The notes beneath the pieces are model-generated. The model searched no databases, was not told the DNA's origin, and worked only from the letters and a program-made list of their open reading frames with translations. DNA of 64,000 nt, taken from Shewanella sp. Arc9-LZ. GTDB lineage: Bacteria > Pseudomonadota > Gammaproteobacteria > Enterobacterales > Shewanellaceae. Position 1 is the first letter of the stretch. Every line of letters begins with the position of its first letter. Positions 24,741-35,663 of the stretch are shown here, one piece after another. The stretch is from NCBI RefSeq assembly GCF_010092445.1, contig NZ_CP048031.1, positions 3,782,001 to 3,846,000 on the forward strand, given 5' to 3'. Both the position numbers and the translations under genes were made by a program.

Positions 24741-27041
24741 ATGCAGATCCGTTATTTTCTGGCACTAAGCCTACTCCCAAATATCGTGTTGGCCGATGAG
24801 CCTACAACGACAGAAGCGCCTTCATTGCAATGCGTTGTTGCTCCGCCTGTGTCTCGTTCATTCGAAGACCGTGCAGCATTAACCGGCATATCAGACGATC
24901 AAATTGTTATCATTAGCGATCACTCTGCCGTTGCTTACAATAACCAAGCTGAGTTTTCGGGTGATGTGAGTTTCAGCCAGGGACTTCGCCATATCGCTGC
25001 TGACAATGCGGTATTAGATCAAAAACAACAACGCTTAAATGCAGAAGGTAACCTTATCTTTAAAGATGAGTTATTTACCGTCACAGCAGATACCTTAGAA
25101 GCGCAAATGAGCACGAATAACGCCACCTTAAAAGGGGCTCAGTATTGGCTACATGGGCAACAAGTACATGGCGATGCAGAAAAACTGCAGATAACTTCAG
25201 ACAATAATCTATTGCTAACAAAAACCAACTTCACTACCTGCCCTCCTGGTGATGAATCATGGTTACTTGAAGCCGATATGATCAAAATTGACAGCAAAGA
25301 AGAATGGGGTGAAATTTGGAATGCCAAGCTGCGTATTGCCAACATCCCAGTATTATATATTCCGTATATGACAGTGCCTGTATCAGATAAGCGTAAAACC
25401 GGCTTCTTATTCCCAAGTTTTAGTACCAGCACCACTAACGGTGTAGAAGTTAGCACCCCGTATTATTGGAATATCGCCCCAGAGTTTGACTTAACTTTCA
25501 CCCCGGACTTCATGTCTTCGCGTGGGTTGTATACCAAAACGGAATTTCGCTATCTCGCTGGCGAACAGCAAAATGGCCAGTTCAATGTCGAATATTTAGG
25601 TAGCGACAGTAAGCTAACCTCTAATGCTGACCGTTATTTGTATCACTGGAGCCATCAAGGCGCAGTCAACAAAAACTGGCGAGTAAGATCAGACTATACC
25701 GATGTGTCTGATAACAATTATTTCAACGATTTAAATTCCGACGTTAATCAGTCAACCGACAACCAGTTATCACGGATCGGTGAAGCCAGTTATTTTGAAC
25801 GCGACTGGGACTTCAACATGCGCGTGCAAGACATTAAAGTGCTTGGTGAAGATGAAAAACCGTATCAAGTGATGCCACAGCTAAACTTTAATTATCGTTC
25901 TGCAGACATTTTTAACTCTATCGACTTTAAATTTAATTCAGAACTGACCAATTTCCGTCATCAAGATAATGAATATAATACCGCTACCCGCTTACATTTA
26001 GTGCCTAGCTTAATTTGGCCAATACAAGGGCCAGCAGGTTCATTTACCAGTGAAGTTAAATTACTGCAAACTCAGTACTGGCAGCAAAACATCGACGAAG
26101 ACTCAACATTAGACGACAGTATAAGCCGTACGATTCCTCAAGCGCGTTTACACGGTCAGGTGAATTTTGAGCGAGCAACCCAATTGTTTGATGAACAATA
26201 CCGTCAAACCCTTGAACCTCAGATTCAATATCTTTATGTCGGCTATGAAGACCAATCCAATATTGGTATTTATGACACCGCACAATTACAAGAAGACTAT
26301 TATGGTCTATTCCGCGATCGCCAATACTCAGGCTTAGACCGTGTTGCTGATGCCAACCAATTTACCTTAGGTTTTACCACTCGTTTGTTTGATCAAACTA
26401 ACCGCGAAAAACTCAAGTTTAGCGTGGGGCAAATCATGTATTTGGAAAACTCTAAAGTCAGTATTGACGATGCTTTCGAAGAAACAACCCAGTCAACATC
26501 GGTATTAGCGGCTGAATTAGATGCCCAGTTATACAACGATTGGTTTGTGAGTGGTTCAGTACAACACGACACTGAAACGGGTGAAAACAAAAAGAATGAA
26601 ATCACTTTGGATTATCGCCCAAGTAGCGACCGATTATTGCAGTTAAGCTACCGTTATGTACCCGACTTATTAAATACCAACACCAATGATCAAGTTGATA
26701 TTTCCCAAGCAGGCGTGCGCACATCGTGGCCTATTAGTGACAACTTATATTTTGTCGGTAACTACTATTACGACCTCAATGAATCTCGTAATATTGAAAC
26801 TTACACTGGCGTACAATACGAGTCATGTTGCTGGGCATTGCGCTTAAGTTATCATTATCGTATCAAAACCAACTACGATGATGATTTATCAGAAAGCGTT
26901 GACGGACGCGAAGAGTTTGAAAGCGGTGTTTACCTAAACTTTGTCATTAAAGGCTTAGGCGGATCAGGTCCGTTAGGGGTAGACGACATGTTAAATGAAG
27001 GCTTATTTAACTACCGTAAACCACTTTACTTGAGGAATTAG
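24741..27041 (+). CDS. lptD: LPS-assembly protein LptD
   Basis: About 766 residues. Signal peptide MQIRYFLALSLLPNIVLA, then an OstA/LptA-like periplasmic domain (about residues 60-200) and a large beta-barrel. The cysteines that form the essential inter-domain disulfides are present: one early (SLQCVV), one after the periplasmic domain (TTCPPG) and the adjacent pair near the C-terminus (YESCCWALR). LptD inserts LPS into the outer leaflet together with LptE. A TTG at 24732 would add three residues; the ATG at 24741 gives a better signal peptide. surA follows, as in E. coli. Confidence 0.96.
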   Translation: MQIRYFLALSLLPNIVLADEPTTTEAPSLQCVVAPPVSRSFEDRAALTGISDDQIVIISDHSAVAYNNQAEFSGDVSFSQGLRHIAADNAVLDQKQQRLNAEGNLIFKDELFTVTADTLEAQMSTNNATLKGAQYWLHGQQVHGDAEKLQITSDNNLLLTKTNFTTCPPGDESWLLEADMIKIDSKEEWGEIWNAKLRIANIPVLYIPYMTVPVSDKRKTGFLFPSFSTSTTNGVEVSTPYYWNIAPEFDLTFTPDFMSSRGLYTKTEFRYLAGEQQNGQFNVEYLGSDSKLTSNADRYLYHWSHQGAVNKNWRVRSDYTDVSDNNYFNDLNSDVNQSTDNQLSRIGEASYFERDWDFNMRVQDIKVLGEDEKPYQVMPQLNFNYRSADIFNSIDFKFNSELTNFRHQDNEYNTATRLHLVPSLIWPIQGPAGSFTSEVKLLQTQYWQQNIDEDSTLDDSISRTIPQARLHGQVNFERATQLFDEQYRQTLEPQIQYLYVGYEDQSNIGIYDTAQLQEDYYGLFRDRQYSGLDRVADANQFTLGFTTRLFDQTNREKLKFSVGQIMYLENSKVSIDDAFEETTQSTSVLAAELDAQLYNDWFVSGSVQHDTETGENKKNEITLDYRPSSDRLLQLSYRYVPDLLNTNTNDQVDISQAGVRTSWPISDNLYFVGNYYYDLNESRNIETYTGVQYESCCWALRLSYHYRIKTNYDDDLSESVDGREEFESGVYLNFVIKGLGGSGPLGVDDMLNEGLFNYRKPLYLRN

Positions 27042-27185
27042 CATTCTTTTGTGATAGATTGCTGAACCTAGCGACAAACTCATAGTCCAATAACAACAAA
27101 CATGCTGTTGTGTATGAAGTAGTAACCTTATTTTGGCGATGTATTGCCAGTTTATATTGAATCGAATGTGCCAAGGATTTTGTGG

Positions 27186-28490
27186 ATGAAACACAGTAAA
27201 AAAATAATTTTTGCATTACTAGCATTAGCTATGAGTAACACCAGTGTTGCTGCGCCAATGCCATTAGATCGCGTATCAGTACAAATTAATGATGGCATCA
27301 TTCTTGAGAGTGAAATCACCAACATGGTTTCAACTGTTAAAGCCAATGCTAAAGCAGCTAAACAAACATTACCGTCTGATGATGCCTTACGTACCCAGGT
27401 TATCGAACGTCTCATTTTAACTCACTTGCAAATGCAAATGGCTGAACGTATCGGCTTGCAGATTGGTGATTTACAATTAGACCAAACGATTGAAAACATC
27501 GCTAAAGAACAAAAAGTCACCGTTGCGCAAATGCAACAAACTATTGAAAGCGAAGGTACGAGCTTTAGCCAATATCGCGAACAGTTACGTCAAGAAGTCA
27601 CTCTAGGTGAAATTCAGCGTATTCAAGTGCAACGCCGTATTCAGGTTTCACCACAAGAAATTAGTGGCTTAGTGAAATTGATTCAAGAGCAAGGCTTAAA
27701 AGATGTTGAGTTTCAAATTGGTCACATTCTGATTGAAATACCAAGCAACCCAACGAGCGAACAACTTGAAAGTGCTAGCCGCCGTGCAGAAATCGTGCTT
27801 AAACGTTTAAATAATGGCGACGATTTCCGTAGTACCGCTATTGCGTCTTCATCAGGTCCTAAAGCGTTAGAAGGCGGGATTTGGGACTTTATGAACATTA
27901 ACGAAATGCCAACCTTGTTTGCTGAAGTTATCAGTAACGCCAAAAAAGGTGACATAATCGGTCCGATTAAATCGGGTTCAGGCTTCCATATTATTAAAGT
28001 AGTCGACACTCGTGGTTTACAAACCCAAGAAGTTGAAGAAGTAAAATCACGCCATATCCTGTTAAAGCCATCGCCGATATTATCGGAAGATCGCGCAAAA
28101 GCGATGTTAGCTAACTTTTTGACTCAAGTTCGTGCAGGTGACGCAGATTTTGCTAAATTAGCCACTCAGTACTCTGAAGATCCAGGTTCTGCAGCTAAAG
28201 GTGGTGAGTTAGGTTGGGCAGACCCAAGCATGTATGTGCCAGAGTTTACGCAAACATTAGCCAGTCTTCAGGAAGGCCAATACAGTGAGCCTTTCCGAAC
28301 AACTCATGGCTGGCATGTAGTGCAACTTGAATCGCGCCGTAAAACTGATGCAACCGAACAATTTAACAGTAACCGTGCTCATCAATTAATCTTCCGTCGT
28401 AAGTTTAATGAAGAGCTACAAAACTGGTTAGACGAAATGCGTTCAGAAGCGTATATCGAAATCGTTGAGCCAGAAAGCAAACGAGGCTAA
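27186..28490 (+). CDS. surA: Periplasmic chaperone SurA
   Basis: 434 residues with signal peptide MKHSKKIIFALLALAMSNTSVA, an N-terminal chaperone domain and two parvulin domains (EFQIGHILIEIP and KSRHILLKPSP mark their starts). It escorts outer-membrane proteins including LptD across the periplasm. A TTG-initiated reading frame from 27144 would add 14 residues before the signal peptide. The ATG at 27186 is preferred because AAGGA precedes it and the signal peptide then begins correctly. pdxA starts 9 bp after the stop. Confidence 0.96.
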   Translation: MKHSKKIIFALLALAMSNTSVAAPMPLDRVSVQINDGIILESEITNMVSTVKANAKAAKQTLPSDDALRTQVIERLILTHLQMQMAERIGLQIGDLQLDQTIENIAKEQKVTVAQMQQTIESEGTSFSQYREQLRQEVTLGEIQRIQVQRRIQVSPQEISGLVKLIQEQGLKDVEFQIGHILIEIPSNPTSEQLESASRRAEIVLKRLNNGDDFRSTAIASSSGPKALEGGIWDFMNINEMPTLFAEVISNAKKGDIIGPIKSGSGFHIIKVVDTRGLQTQEVEEVKSRHILLKPSPILSEDRAKAMLANFLTQVRAGDADFAKLATQYSEDPGSAAKGGELGWADPSMYVPEFTQTLASLQEGQYSEPFRTTHGWHVVQLESRRKTDATEQFNSNRAHQLIFRRKFNEELQNWLDEMRSEAYIEIVEPESKRG

Positions 28491-28499
28491 GCAAAATTA

Positions 28500-29483
28500 A
28501 TGACTAAACGTATTGCCATCACTCCCGGCGAACCAGCAAGTATTGGTCCCGACTTAGTCATCAAACTCGCTCAACAGGCCTGGCCTGTTGAGTTAGTTGT
28601 TTGTGCCGACCAAAATTTGCTCATGACACGAGCAAAAATGCTTGGACTGCCTTTACAACTCAGGCCTTATCAACCATCGCAACCACCGAAGCCGCAAACA
28701 GCAGGCACATTAACCATTGCTCCTTTTGCAGTAGCAGAAGAAGTTGAGTGTGGTGTACTGAATGAAGCTAACAGCGCTTATGTAGTAGAAACTTTGCGCT
28801 ACGCCGGTGAAAAAAATATGTCGAATGAATTCGACGCGGTCGTTACCGGTCCTGTGCACAAAGGCATTATTAACCAAGCAGGTATTCCATTTAGCGGTCA
28901 TACCGAATTTTTTGCACTACAAGCTAATTGTGCCGATGTCGTCATGATGCTTGCAGCCCCAGGGTTACAAGTGGCACTAATGACCACACATATTCCATTA
29001 GCTTACGTTGCAAAAGCCATTACCCGCGACAGACTACATCACATTATTAGCATTTTGCATCGTGAATTGGTCAGTAAATTTGGTTTAGGCTCACCCAAAA
29101 TTTATGTGTGTGGACTCAATCCACACGCAGGAGAAGACGGCCATTTAGGCCGTGAAGAAATCGATACCATCATACCTGCGCTCAACGAGTTACGAGAACA
29201 AGGCATGGATATTGTTGGCCCGTTGCCAGCCGATACCTTATTCCAGCCTAAGTATCTCGAACAAGCTGACGTGGTATTAGCTATGTATCATGACCAAGGA
29301 TTACCTGTGCTTAAATCATTAGGTTTTGGCAAGTCGGTCAATATCACCTTAGGTTTACCTTATATTCGCACCTCAGTCGATCACGGCACCGCGCTAGAAT
29401 TGGCCGGCAGTGGTAAAGCGGATTGCGGCAGTTTTACCTGTGCATTAAACAAAGCCATCGAATTGGCCTCAAAAAGTAAGTAA
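28500..29483 (+). CDS. pdxA: 4-hydroxythreonine-4-phosphate dehydrogenase
   Basis: 327 residues, matching the family length. N-terminal [13 protein letters not shown] is the PdxA signature. The metal-binding histidines are in [19 protein letters not shown] and [10 protein letters not shown]. It oxidises 4-phosphohydroxy-L-threonine in pyridoxal phosphate synthesis. It is 9 bp after surA and 9 bp before rsmA, so translation is closely coupled in the surA-pdxA-rsmA block. Confidence 0.97.
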   Translation: MTKRIAITPGEPASIGPDLVIKLAQQAWPVELVVCADQNLLMTRAKMLGLPLQLRPYQPSQPPKPQTAGTLTIAPFAVAEEVECGVLNEANSAYVVETLRYAGEKNMSNEFDAVVTGPVHKGIINQAGIPFSGHTEFFALQANCADVVMMLAAPGLQVALMTTHIPLAYVAKAITRDRLHHIISILHRELVSKFGLGSPKIYVCGLNPHAGEDGHLGREEIDTIIPALNELREQGMDIVGPLPADTLFQPKYLEQADVVLAMYHDQGLPVLKSLGFGKSVNITLGLPYIRTSVDHGTALELAGSGKADCGSFTCALNKAIELASKSK

Positions 29484-29492
29484 CCCATTTTA

Positions 29493-30299
29493 ATGAGTAA
29501 TAAAGTACATTTAGGCCACACGGCCAGAAAGCGTTTTGGACAAAACTTCTTAACCGACCAAGGCGTGATTAGCAGCATCGTAGGCGCTATTGCACCTGAT
29601 AATGATCATGTAATGGTTGAAATTGGACCTGGTTTAGGTGCATTAACTGAACCTGTTGCAGATATGATTGATAACTTAACCGTTGTTGAATTAGATCGTG
29701 ACTTGGTGAAACGCTTACAATATCACCCAGTACTTAAAGACAAACTGACCATTCACCAAGGTGATGCATTACAGTTTGATTTTGGTCAGTTGCAACAGCC
29801 TGGCAAGAAAATGAAAGTGTTTGGTAACCTTCCTTACAATATTTCAACGCCACTGATGTTCCATTTGTTTGAGTTTGCTGAACAAATAGAAACGATGCAT
29901 TTTATGTTGCAAAAAGAAGTGGTTTTGCGCTTATCAGCAAGTCCTGGCACCAAAGCTTATGGCCGTTTAACCGTAATGGCACAATATTATTGCCAGGTAG
30001 TACCCGTTTTAGAAGTGCCACCAACAAGCTTTACTCCTGCTCCGAAAGTCGATTCTGCAGTGATAAGATTATTGCCTTTTGAAGTCAAACCTTGGCCGTG
30101 TAAAAATGTCGATGTATTAAGACACTTAGTCACGACAGCATTTAATATGCGCCGTAAGACTTTGCGTAATAATTTAAAAACCTTAATCTCAGACGAAGAT
30201 TTTGCAACACTGCAAATTGACGCAAGTCTGCGGCCAGAACAAATTAGTGTCCCACAATATGTGGCAATGGCTAATATGCTGTGTGATAAAAAAGATTAA
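29493..30299 (+). CDS. rsmA: 16S rRNA m6(2)A1518/A1519 dimethyltransferase
   Basis: 268 residues. Motifs: RFGQNFLTD at the N-terminus, SAM-binding [11 protein letters not shown], and catalytic NLPYNIS. RsmA (KsgA) dimethylates two adjacent adenosines near the 3' end of 16S rRNA and acts as a late assembly checkpoint. The ATG at 29493 follows pdxA closely. A hairpin with a T run lies between it and apaG. Confidence 0.97.
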   Translation: MSNKVHLGHTARKRFGQNFLTDQGVISSIVGAIAPDNDHVMVEIGPGLGALTEPVADMIDNLTVVELDRDLVKRLQYHPVLKDKLTIHQGDALQFDFGQLQQPGKKMKVFGNLPYNISTPLMFHLFEFAEQIETMHFMLQKEVVLRLSASPGTKAYGRLTVMAQYYCQVVPVLEVPPTSFTPAPKVDSAVIRLLPFEVKPWPCKNVDVLRHLVTTAFNMRRKTLRNNLKTLISDEDFATLQIDASLRPEQISVPQYVAMANMLCDKKD

Positions 30300-30303
30300 T
30301 TAT

Positions 30304-30332
30304 AAGGGCATGCATATTGAGCATGCCCTTTT
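30304..30332 (+). terminator. Terminator or attenuator between rsmA and apaG
   Basis: AAGGGCATGC (30304-30313) and GCATGCCCTT (30321-30330) form a perfect 10-bp stem with a 7-base loop, then TT. The T run is short, so partial read-through into apaG-apaH is likely. Confidence 0.75.
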
Positions 30333-30347
30333 GCTTTAGGACATAAC

Positions 30348-30728
30348 ATGACCCAAGTTGAATCGCCTATTAAGATTAAAGTCGACACCCAATATTTAGA
30401 ACAACAATCCGATGCTGCCGATAATAAATACCTTTTTAGCTATACCATTACCATCATCAACTTAGGTGATAATAAGGTGACTCTTAAAGACCGTCATTGG
30501 ATCATCACCGATGCTGACGGCGAACAGAATGAAGTAAAAGGCCCTGGCGTTGTTGGTGAAACCCCCACTATTGCACCCAATACTGCTTACCAGTATACCA
30601 GTGGCACTGTGATGGAAACGCCGGTGGGCTTTATGCAAGGATCTTATGGTATGGAAAATCATAAAGGCGAGCGCTTTTTAGCGACCATTCCACCTTTTCG
30701 CCTTGCTGTTCCTGGGATATTTCAATAA
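30348..30728 (+). CDS. apaG: ApaG protein
   Basis: 126 residues, the usual ApaG length. Typical stretches are FSYTITIINLGDNKVTLKDRHWIITDADG and the glycine loop EVKGPGVVGETPTIAPN. ApaG is a small fibronectin-like beta-sandwich protein of unclear biochemical role, nearly always beside apaH. apaH begins 3 bp downstream. Confidence 0.96.
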   Translation: MTQVESPIKIKVDTQYLEQQSDAADNKYLFSYTITIINLGDNKVTLKDRHWIITDADGEQNEVKGPGVVGETPTIAPNTAYQYTSGTVMETPVGFMQGSYGMENHKGERFLATIPPFRLAVPGIFQ

Positions 30729-30731
30729 CCC

Positions 30732-31550
30732 ATGGCACACTATTTTGTCGGCGATGTTCAGGGATGTAACTCCGAGTTACAACTATTGCTACAGAAGGTG
30801 GCCTTTAACCCATCCAAAGATCAACTTTGGGCGGTTGGCGATCTTGTGGCCAGAGGTACTGAATCGTTAGCAACCCTTCGCTTCTTCCAATCATTACAAG
30901 ATTCAGCAAAAGTGGTACTGGGCAATCATGACTTACATCTTTTGGCTCTGCACGGGAAGCTAAAACGAGCCAACCCACAAGATCATCTTGATGAATTACT
31001 CAACGCTCCTGATATTGATAATTTAGTCAATTGGCTCCGCCAACAGCCTTTAGTCAGAACCTTACCTGAACATAATATCATCATGACCCATGCGGGAGTG
31101 CCTCCACAATGGGATATAGCAACCCTTGAACATGAAGCAGAGCAAGTCAGCTTTGCATTACAGCAAAATGATTATCTAAGTGCATTAATTGCCAAAATGT
31201 ACACAGAAGATTCTGAGCACTGGTCTCCATCTTTGCACGGTATTGACAGACTACGTTATTGTATCAATGCATTAACACGTATGCGTTTTTTACACCTTGA
31301 TGGCCGTCTTGATTTTAAATGTAAATCACCACCCAGCGAACAGCATTCTGCCGAGTTACGTCCATGGTTTGAATTAGAATCAAAAACAGTACCGCAAAAC
31401 ACCATCATATTTGGGCACTGGGCGGCCTTAATGGGCCAAACAAGTAATCCGCACGTTCTCGCATTAGATACTGGCTGCTGCTGGGGAGAGCATTTAACAC
31501 TATGGCATCTTGAAAAGAATGAAAAAATTACCCAAAAAAAGTTAATTTAA
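30732..31550 (+). CDS. apaH: Bis(5'-nucleosyl)-tetraphosphatase, symmetrical
   Basis: 272 residues with calcineurin-type phosphoesterase motifs GDVQGC, GDLVARG, GNHD and the distal FGHWAAL. It cleaves Ap4A to two ADP, and can remove Np4 caps from RNA. Last gene of the lptD-to-apaH block. No terminator is obvious before the chemoreceptor promoter. Confidence 0.97.
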   Translation: MAHYFVGDVQGCNSELQLLLQKVAFNPSKDQLWAVGDLVARGTESLATLRFFQSLQDSAKVVLGNHDLHLLALHGKLKRANPQDHLDELLNAPDIDNLVNWLRQQPLVRTLPEHNIIMTHAGVPPQWDIATLEHEAEQVSFALQQNDYLSALIAKMYTEDSEHWSPSLHGIDRLRYCINALTRMRFLHLDGRLDFKCKSPPSEQHSAELRPWFELESKTVPQNTIIFGHWAALMGQTSNPHVLALDTGCCWGEHLTLWHLEKNEKITQKKLI

Positions 31551-31553
31551 CGT

Positions 31554-31580
31554 TAAACTAAAGTACCATTTAGCCGATAG
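31554..31580 (+). promoter_or_regulatory. Sigma-28 (FliA) promoter of the chemoreceptor gene
   Basis: TAAA (31554-31557), exactly 15 bases, then GCCGATAG (31573-31580). This matches the flagellar sigma-28 consensus TAAA-N15-GCCGATAA at all but the last base. It lies 124 bp upstream of the chemoreceptor ATG and places that gene in the late flagellar regulon. Confidence 0.8.
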
Positions 31581-31703
31581 CTAAATGTAGAATTTATTAC
31601 GCTTGCCTGAGAAACAATCGCCCTTTAATAAATTCATATCGTGGTATGCGATAGCACATACAAGATAAAAATCAGGATCAAATAATAATAGCCGGAGTAC
31701 TGT

Positions 31704-33725
31704 ATGAAAATTAATGTAGCGACCAGGGTCATTGGCGGTTTTACCGTGGTGACACTGTTATTGATGGTCCTCGGTGGCGTGACCATGCTGAGCAACAACA
31801 GTATTAAAGACGGGACGACTATTCTTAAGACGATCAGCCTACCGGCACTTGAATCGACGAGTATTTTAAGTGAAAACTTAAGCACCCAGCAAATTGAAGC
31901 GTTACTCGCTTATTACAGTGCGCATTCATCAAAGATTCCAGCGATAGAAAAGAAGCTCACTGATTTAGATAACGCATTCGAAAAAGATCTTACACGCTTA
32001 AATAATTTAGTAAGCAAACAGAATCAGCTTACTGCGCCATTAGCTGCGTTAACGAAAAGCTACACAGTGTATGAAACGAGTGCAAAAAAAATGATCGTAG
32101 AGCGTGAGAGTGCTCTTAGCTTGCAAGAGAAGTTACTCAAAATGCGCAGTAACCTGGAAAATGCAGCAGATGACTCTTCATCTATTTTATTAGACATCAT
32201 CGATCTAGAAACCAGCGAAGATGAAACTGAACGCAGTTTGGCTGCGTCAGCCAGCTTAGTTGATGGTACATTCATCAATATCATTACCACAATTTATGAT
32301 TTGGTGGCCTCAACCGAACAAAGTAAATATGACCTGATCATTAAAGAACTCGATTACATGGTCAGCGAAGCTTCATCAAAATTAGATCATATTGGTCGTC
32401 AGGGCAGTGGTATTGTCAGCAGTTCAGTTTTAGAAGATTTAACCGCTGAAAGTGCAAAAGTATTTAAGTTGCTAAAAGGCAGCGGTTCAATTATCGAGCT
32501 AAAACAACAACAATTAAATCACGAGTTTGCGGCCGCTAAACAGTTAATCGATACACAAAGCGAAGCAAAAGACGTCAACAAGAAAATGACTGTTTTGGCA
32601 AAAGCCATCGACACATTCGCGAGTGATATCAGCACAACAGCCTTAGAAATCATTGATTCAGCAGCCATTAAAACGTTACTGGTAGTATTAACTGCCATTA
32701 TCGTTGCCATTATTGTCAGTATTGCTGTTGTTAAACCATTGACCCGCTCGTTAGAGAAAGTCAATAAAGCGTTAAATGTGCTAGCGTCAGGTGATTTAAC
32801 CCATAAATTAGACGACACTGGCCATGATGAATTCGCAGAATTAGCCAAAAACTGCAACCGGTTAGTCGACAGCCTACGAAGTCTTATTATTGGAATAGTT
32901 GATCGCTCAAATCAGTTAGCTGCTGCAGCAGAAGAAACCTCTGCAATTACCTCGCAAACCACTATCGGTATTCAAGAGCAAAAGAGCCAAGTGGACCAAG
33001 TTGCTGCTGCAACCACGGAACTGAGCTCGAGTGCACAACAGGTATCAATGAGCGCAGATCAAGCACTGAATGAGATTAAACAAGCTGACCAAGAAACACA
33101 GCATATGCGTACGCTTGCAGAAGAAAGCAAAAATACCATTATTGCCCTTGCTGAAGAAGTCGCTAAAGCCGGTATTGTTATTAATAAAGTCCATTCCGAT
33201 AGTGCGTCAATCGGCTCTATTTTAGATGTGATCCGTGGGATTGCAGATCAAACTAACTTACTTGCGCTAAACGCGGCTATTGAAGCTGCAAGAGCTGGAG
33301 AACAAGGACGAGGCTTTGCTGTTGTGGCTGATGAGGTGCGTAACTTAGCATCACGTACCCAACACTCAACCAGTGAAATTCAGCAAATGATTGAAGTATT
33401 GCAACTTGGTACGCAAGAAGCCGTTGCAGTGATGGAATTGGGTCGTACTCAAGCACAGAGCTGTGTTGAAAAGAATGAACAATCAAATCTTGCCTTAGAG
33501 ACCATTAGTAAGTCAGTTCACAGAGCCTTTGATTCTGGTAACCATATTGCCCAAGCAGCCCAAGAGCAAAATATCGTTAGCCAACAAGTTTCAGAAAAGC
33601 TCGAACATATTGCCTCTATTTCAGAAGAAACCTCAATAGGTGCGGATCAAACGGCACAATCAAGTCAGCAAGTTGCGATGCTTGCTGAAGAACTACAAGC
33701 GTCGGTACGCGAGTTCAAGGTTTAA
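31704..33725 (+). CDS. Methyl-accepting chemotaxis protein
   Basis: A 673-residue transmembrane chemoreceptor. TM1 is at about residues 10-31, followed by a long periplasmic helical sensor (about 32-322) rich in Ser, Leu and Lys. TM2 is at about 323-345, then a HAMP domain and the cytoplasmic signalling domain, with the highly conserved tip [18 protein letters not shown]. There is no C-terminal NWETF-type tether for CheR; the end is REFKV. The ligand is unknown. A sigma-28 promoter precedes it, so it is made with the flagellum. It is a single-gene unit with its own terminator. Confidence 0.93.
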   Translation: MKINVATRVIGGFTVVTLLLMVLGGVTMLSNNSIKDGTTILKTISLPALESTSILSENLSTQQIEALLAYYSAHSSKIPAIEKKLTDLDNAFEKDLTRLNNLVSKQNQLTAPLAALTKSYTVYETSAKKMIVERESALSLQEKLLKMRSNLENAADDSSSILLDIIDLETSEDETERSLAASASLVDGTFINIITTIYDLVASTEQSKYDLIIKELDYMVSEASSKLDHIGRQGSGIVSSSVLEDLTAESAKVFKLLKGSGSIIELKQQQLNHEFAAAKQLIDTQSEAKDVNKKMTVLAKAIDTFASDISTTALEIIDSAAIKTLLVVLTAIIVAIIVSIAVVKPLTRSLEKVNKALNVLASGDLTHKLDDTGHDEFAELAKNCNRLVDSLRSLIIGIVDRSNQLAAAAEETSAITSQTTIGIQEQKSQVDQVAAATTELSSSAQQVSMSADQALNEIKQADQETQHMRTLAEESKNTIIALAEEVAKAGIVINKVHSDSASIGSILDVIRGIADQTNLLALNAAIEAARAGEQGRGFAVVADEVRNLASRTQHSTSEIQQMIEVLQLGTQEAVAVMELGRTQAQSCVEKNEQSNLALETISKSVHRAFDSGNHIAQAAQEQNIVSQQVSEKLEHIASISEETSIGADQTAQSSQQVAMLAEELQASVREFKV

Positions 33726-33751
33726 TCTATACAATATAAGTTAGTATTCAC

Positions 33752-33776
33752 AAAAGGCCCGTAGTGGGCCTTTTTT
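33752..33776 (+). terminator. Terminator of the chemoreceptor gene
   Basis: AAAAGGCCC (33752-33760) and GGGCCTTTT (33766-33774) form a 9-bp stem with a 5-base loop and a T run to 33776. Confidence 0.92.
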
Positions 33777-34134
33777 ATTGCCTGTAATATTTGATTACGA
33801 GTAACCGACGCTCTGATGGTAAATGAAATAAATCGATTTATAACAAGCAAAATATTATGCCTAAACTAGTCGCTGAACAGCCACAGAGCACGCTTTCAAC
33901 TATCAACTCATGCGTGTGGTAACCTTGATTGTATTTGGTAACGCCAGCCAGAAACCAATGGCTTGTCTGGCATTAATAGAACATGGATTTTAGACTCAAA
34001 TTGATGTGCAGATAGGTCGCCGTAAGTAGCAAGTTATCAGTAAACAGGCTGTAAATTGAAAGCAAACAACAAATAAATATAAGGCGAATGTAATCCGTCA
34101 TTGCTAATCAACCTAATGGGTAAATTATCGACAT
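33777..34134. other. Gap without a recognisable gene
   Basis: About 360 bases. A short open stretch from 33910 reads MRVVTLIVFGNASQKPMACL and then meets several stop codons. It could be a gene remnant, but I cannot assign a family. No RNA gene or regulatory motif was found. Confidence 0.3.
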
Positions 34135-34137
34135 AAA

Positions 34138-34165
34138 AAATGCCGATAATTGCTTATCGGCATTT
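34138..34165 (-). terminator. Terminator of the DUF3718 gene
   Basis: AAATGCCGATAA (34138-34149) and TTATCGGCATTT (34154-34165) form a perfect 12-bp stem with a 4-base loop. On the minus strand a T run follows (A run starting near 34134). Confidence 0.9.
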
Positions 34166-34206
34166 CTAATTACATTGACTGACTCAACGATGACACATCG
34201 CCAGAA

Positions 34207-34593
34207 TTAGCCACCAACTCGGTCTTTAATCGCGGCAGTAATCGGGCTACCGTCATGACCATTAGCAGCTGCCCAATCTAGAATGGTTTTGCCATCAGCC
34301 TCAGGAATAGCTAAATCACTTGAAGGTAGACGCTTTGCGATAAACTCACCGACATCATTAGCATTTGAATTGTAGGCAGTACGCAATAAACTGCTGCCAT
34401 CACAAGAAATGCCTGAATAAACATTACGTAATTTAACACGACTTTCTTTCATCTTCTTACGTAAACGGCTTTTGTCGTCTGATTTCACATAATCACAAAT
34501 ATTTGCAACTAATTGATCTGTATCGGCGATAGCAGGGGCTGACACAAAAGATGCTGCAATCAGGGCTGCAATAGCTACAGGCAATAGACGCAT
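34207..34593 (-). CDS. DUF3718 family exported protein
   Basis: A 128-residue protein with a clear signal peptide (MRLLPVAIAALIAASFVSAPAIA). The mature part has ICDYVKSDDKSRLRKKMKES and a pair of cysteines (ICDYV, ISCDG) likely to form a disulfide. The C-terminal DGKTILDWAAANGHDGSPI resembles an ankyrin-type helix pair. I believe it is a DUF3718 protein, a small periplasmic family found mostly in Shewanella and relatives, with no known function. It has its own terminator and is followed upstream by folA with a 97-bp gap. Confidence 0.65.
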   Translation of the reverse strand: MRLLPVAIAALIAASFVSAPAIADTDQLVANICDYVKSDDKSRLRKKMKESRVKLRNVYSGISCDGSSLLRTAYNSNANDVGEFIAKRLPSSDLAIPEADGKTILDWAAANGHDGSPITAAIKDRVGG

Positions 34594-34690
34594 CTGACAC
34601 TCCTTTATATTTTATAGTTATATAACTATGTATAGAGATCATGCTTTAGATCACTTTTACATATTAATTTCAGGGGTAAACCCGACTAAT

Positions 34691-35173
34691 TTAACACTTT
34701 TTAACTAAAGTGTTAAAGCTATATTGCAATCCTTTGTCGTTTGTTGCAGTTACTGAGTTCTGTAAATCCCAAGAACCATCATCCCAGGCAGGAAATACCG
34801 TGTCACCCTCTACATCGACATCAATTAACGTTAGATATAATACGTCGGCTTGAGGCAATAGTTGTTGATAAAGTTGACCACCACCAATCACCACCATTTC
34901 TTCACAATCACCCGCGGCAGTGATAGCTTCATCGAAACTTTTTACACAGGTAACACCTTCAATACTCAACTGACTATTACGGCTAATCACTATATTGTGG
35001 CGCCCCGGCAATGGTCGACCAATTGACTCATAGGTTTTGCGCCCCATAACAACAGGTTTTGACAAGGTCATCGCTTTAAAGTGACGTAAATCTTCAGGTA
35101 AATGCCAAGGCATTTTATTGTCTTTACCTATAACTCTATTGTTGGCCATTGCGGCAATCATTGCGATACGCAT
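34691..35173 (-). CDS. folA: Dihydrofolate reductase
   Basis: 160 residues, the standard chromosomal DHFR length. Conserved stretches: [37 protein letters not shown], and [14 protein letters not shown]. It reduces dihydrofolate to tetrahydrofolate with NADPH and is the target of trimethoprim. AAGGA precedes the ATG at 35173. It lies close to yjjB on the same strand. Confidence 0.97.
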   Translation of the reverse strand: MRIAMIAAMANNRVIGKDNKMPWHLPEDLRHFKAMTLSKPVVMGRKTYESIGRPLPGRHNIVISRNSQLSIEGVTCVKSFDEAITAAGDCEEMVVIGGGQLYQQLLPQADVLYLTLIDVDVEGDTVFPAWDDGSWDLQNSVTATNDKGLQYSFNTLVKKC

Positions 35174-35192
35174 TGAAGCAAAATCCTTATGG

Positions 35193-35663
35193 TTAAATAA
35201 TTGGTCTGTTACGGTAGTAAAGCAAACTTGGTAACGCTAACCCTACCGCCAGCGCACCTAAGATAAATACTGTTTTTAAACCGTTGACGATGACCTGAGC
35301 TGTGAGTTCGGGACTAACCTGACTCTGTGCTGTGAGTTGAATTAATGCAATGACAGTATTGAATGCATACGTTCCTGGTACCATTGGAATAATGGCAGCA
35401 ACAGCGTACATCAATGGTGGAGCAAGGTGACGTTTAGCAAACTGAATAGTAATCAAACCAACAATAGCTGCGGCGATAAATGTCGCCCATTCAATTGGCA
35501 TTGAAAAATGTAATAAGAAAGTTCTTGAGCTGTGGCCAATAGCACCTGCGATGGCACAATAAATTAAATAGCGTTTAGGGACATTAAACACCATCGCAAA
35601 ACCGACCGCAGGTATCGCCGAAAAAAAGGCATCATGAAGCAATAAACTTAGAAAGGATAACAT
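35193..35663 (-). CDS. yjjB: Threonine/serine exporter family, small subunit (YjjB-like)
   Basis: 156 residues with about five membrane segments, matching the DUF3815/ThrE C-terminal half (YjjB). Its ATG overlaps the stop codon of the large subunit by one base (TAATG), so the two are translationally coupled. In E. coli the YjjP-YjjB pair has been implicated in succinate export; ThrE homologues export threonine and serine. Substrate here is unknown. Confidence 0.85.
   Translation of the reverse strand: MLSFLSLLLHDAFFSAIPAVGFAMVFNVPKRYLIYCAIAGAIGHSSRTFLLHFSMPIEWATFIAAAIVGLITIQFAKRHLAPPLMYAVAAIIPMVPGTYAFNTVIALIQLTAQSQVSPELTAQVIVNGLKTVFILGALAVGLALPSLLYYRNRPII

Noticed and set aside
33910..33993. 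Short coding-like fragment (MRVVTLIVFGNASQKPMACL)
   Set aside because: Interrupted by several stop codons and too short to assign; at most an old remnant.
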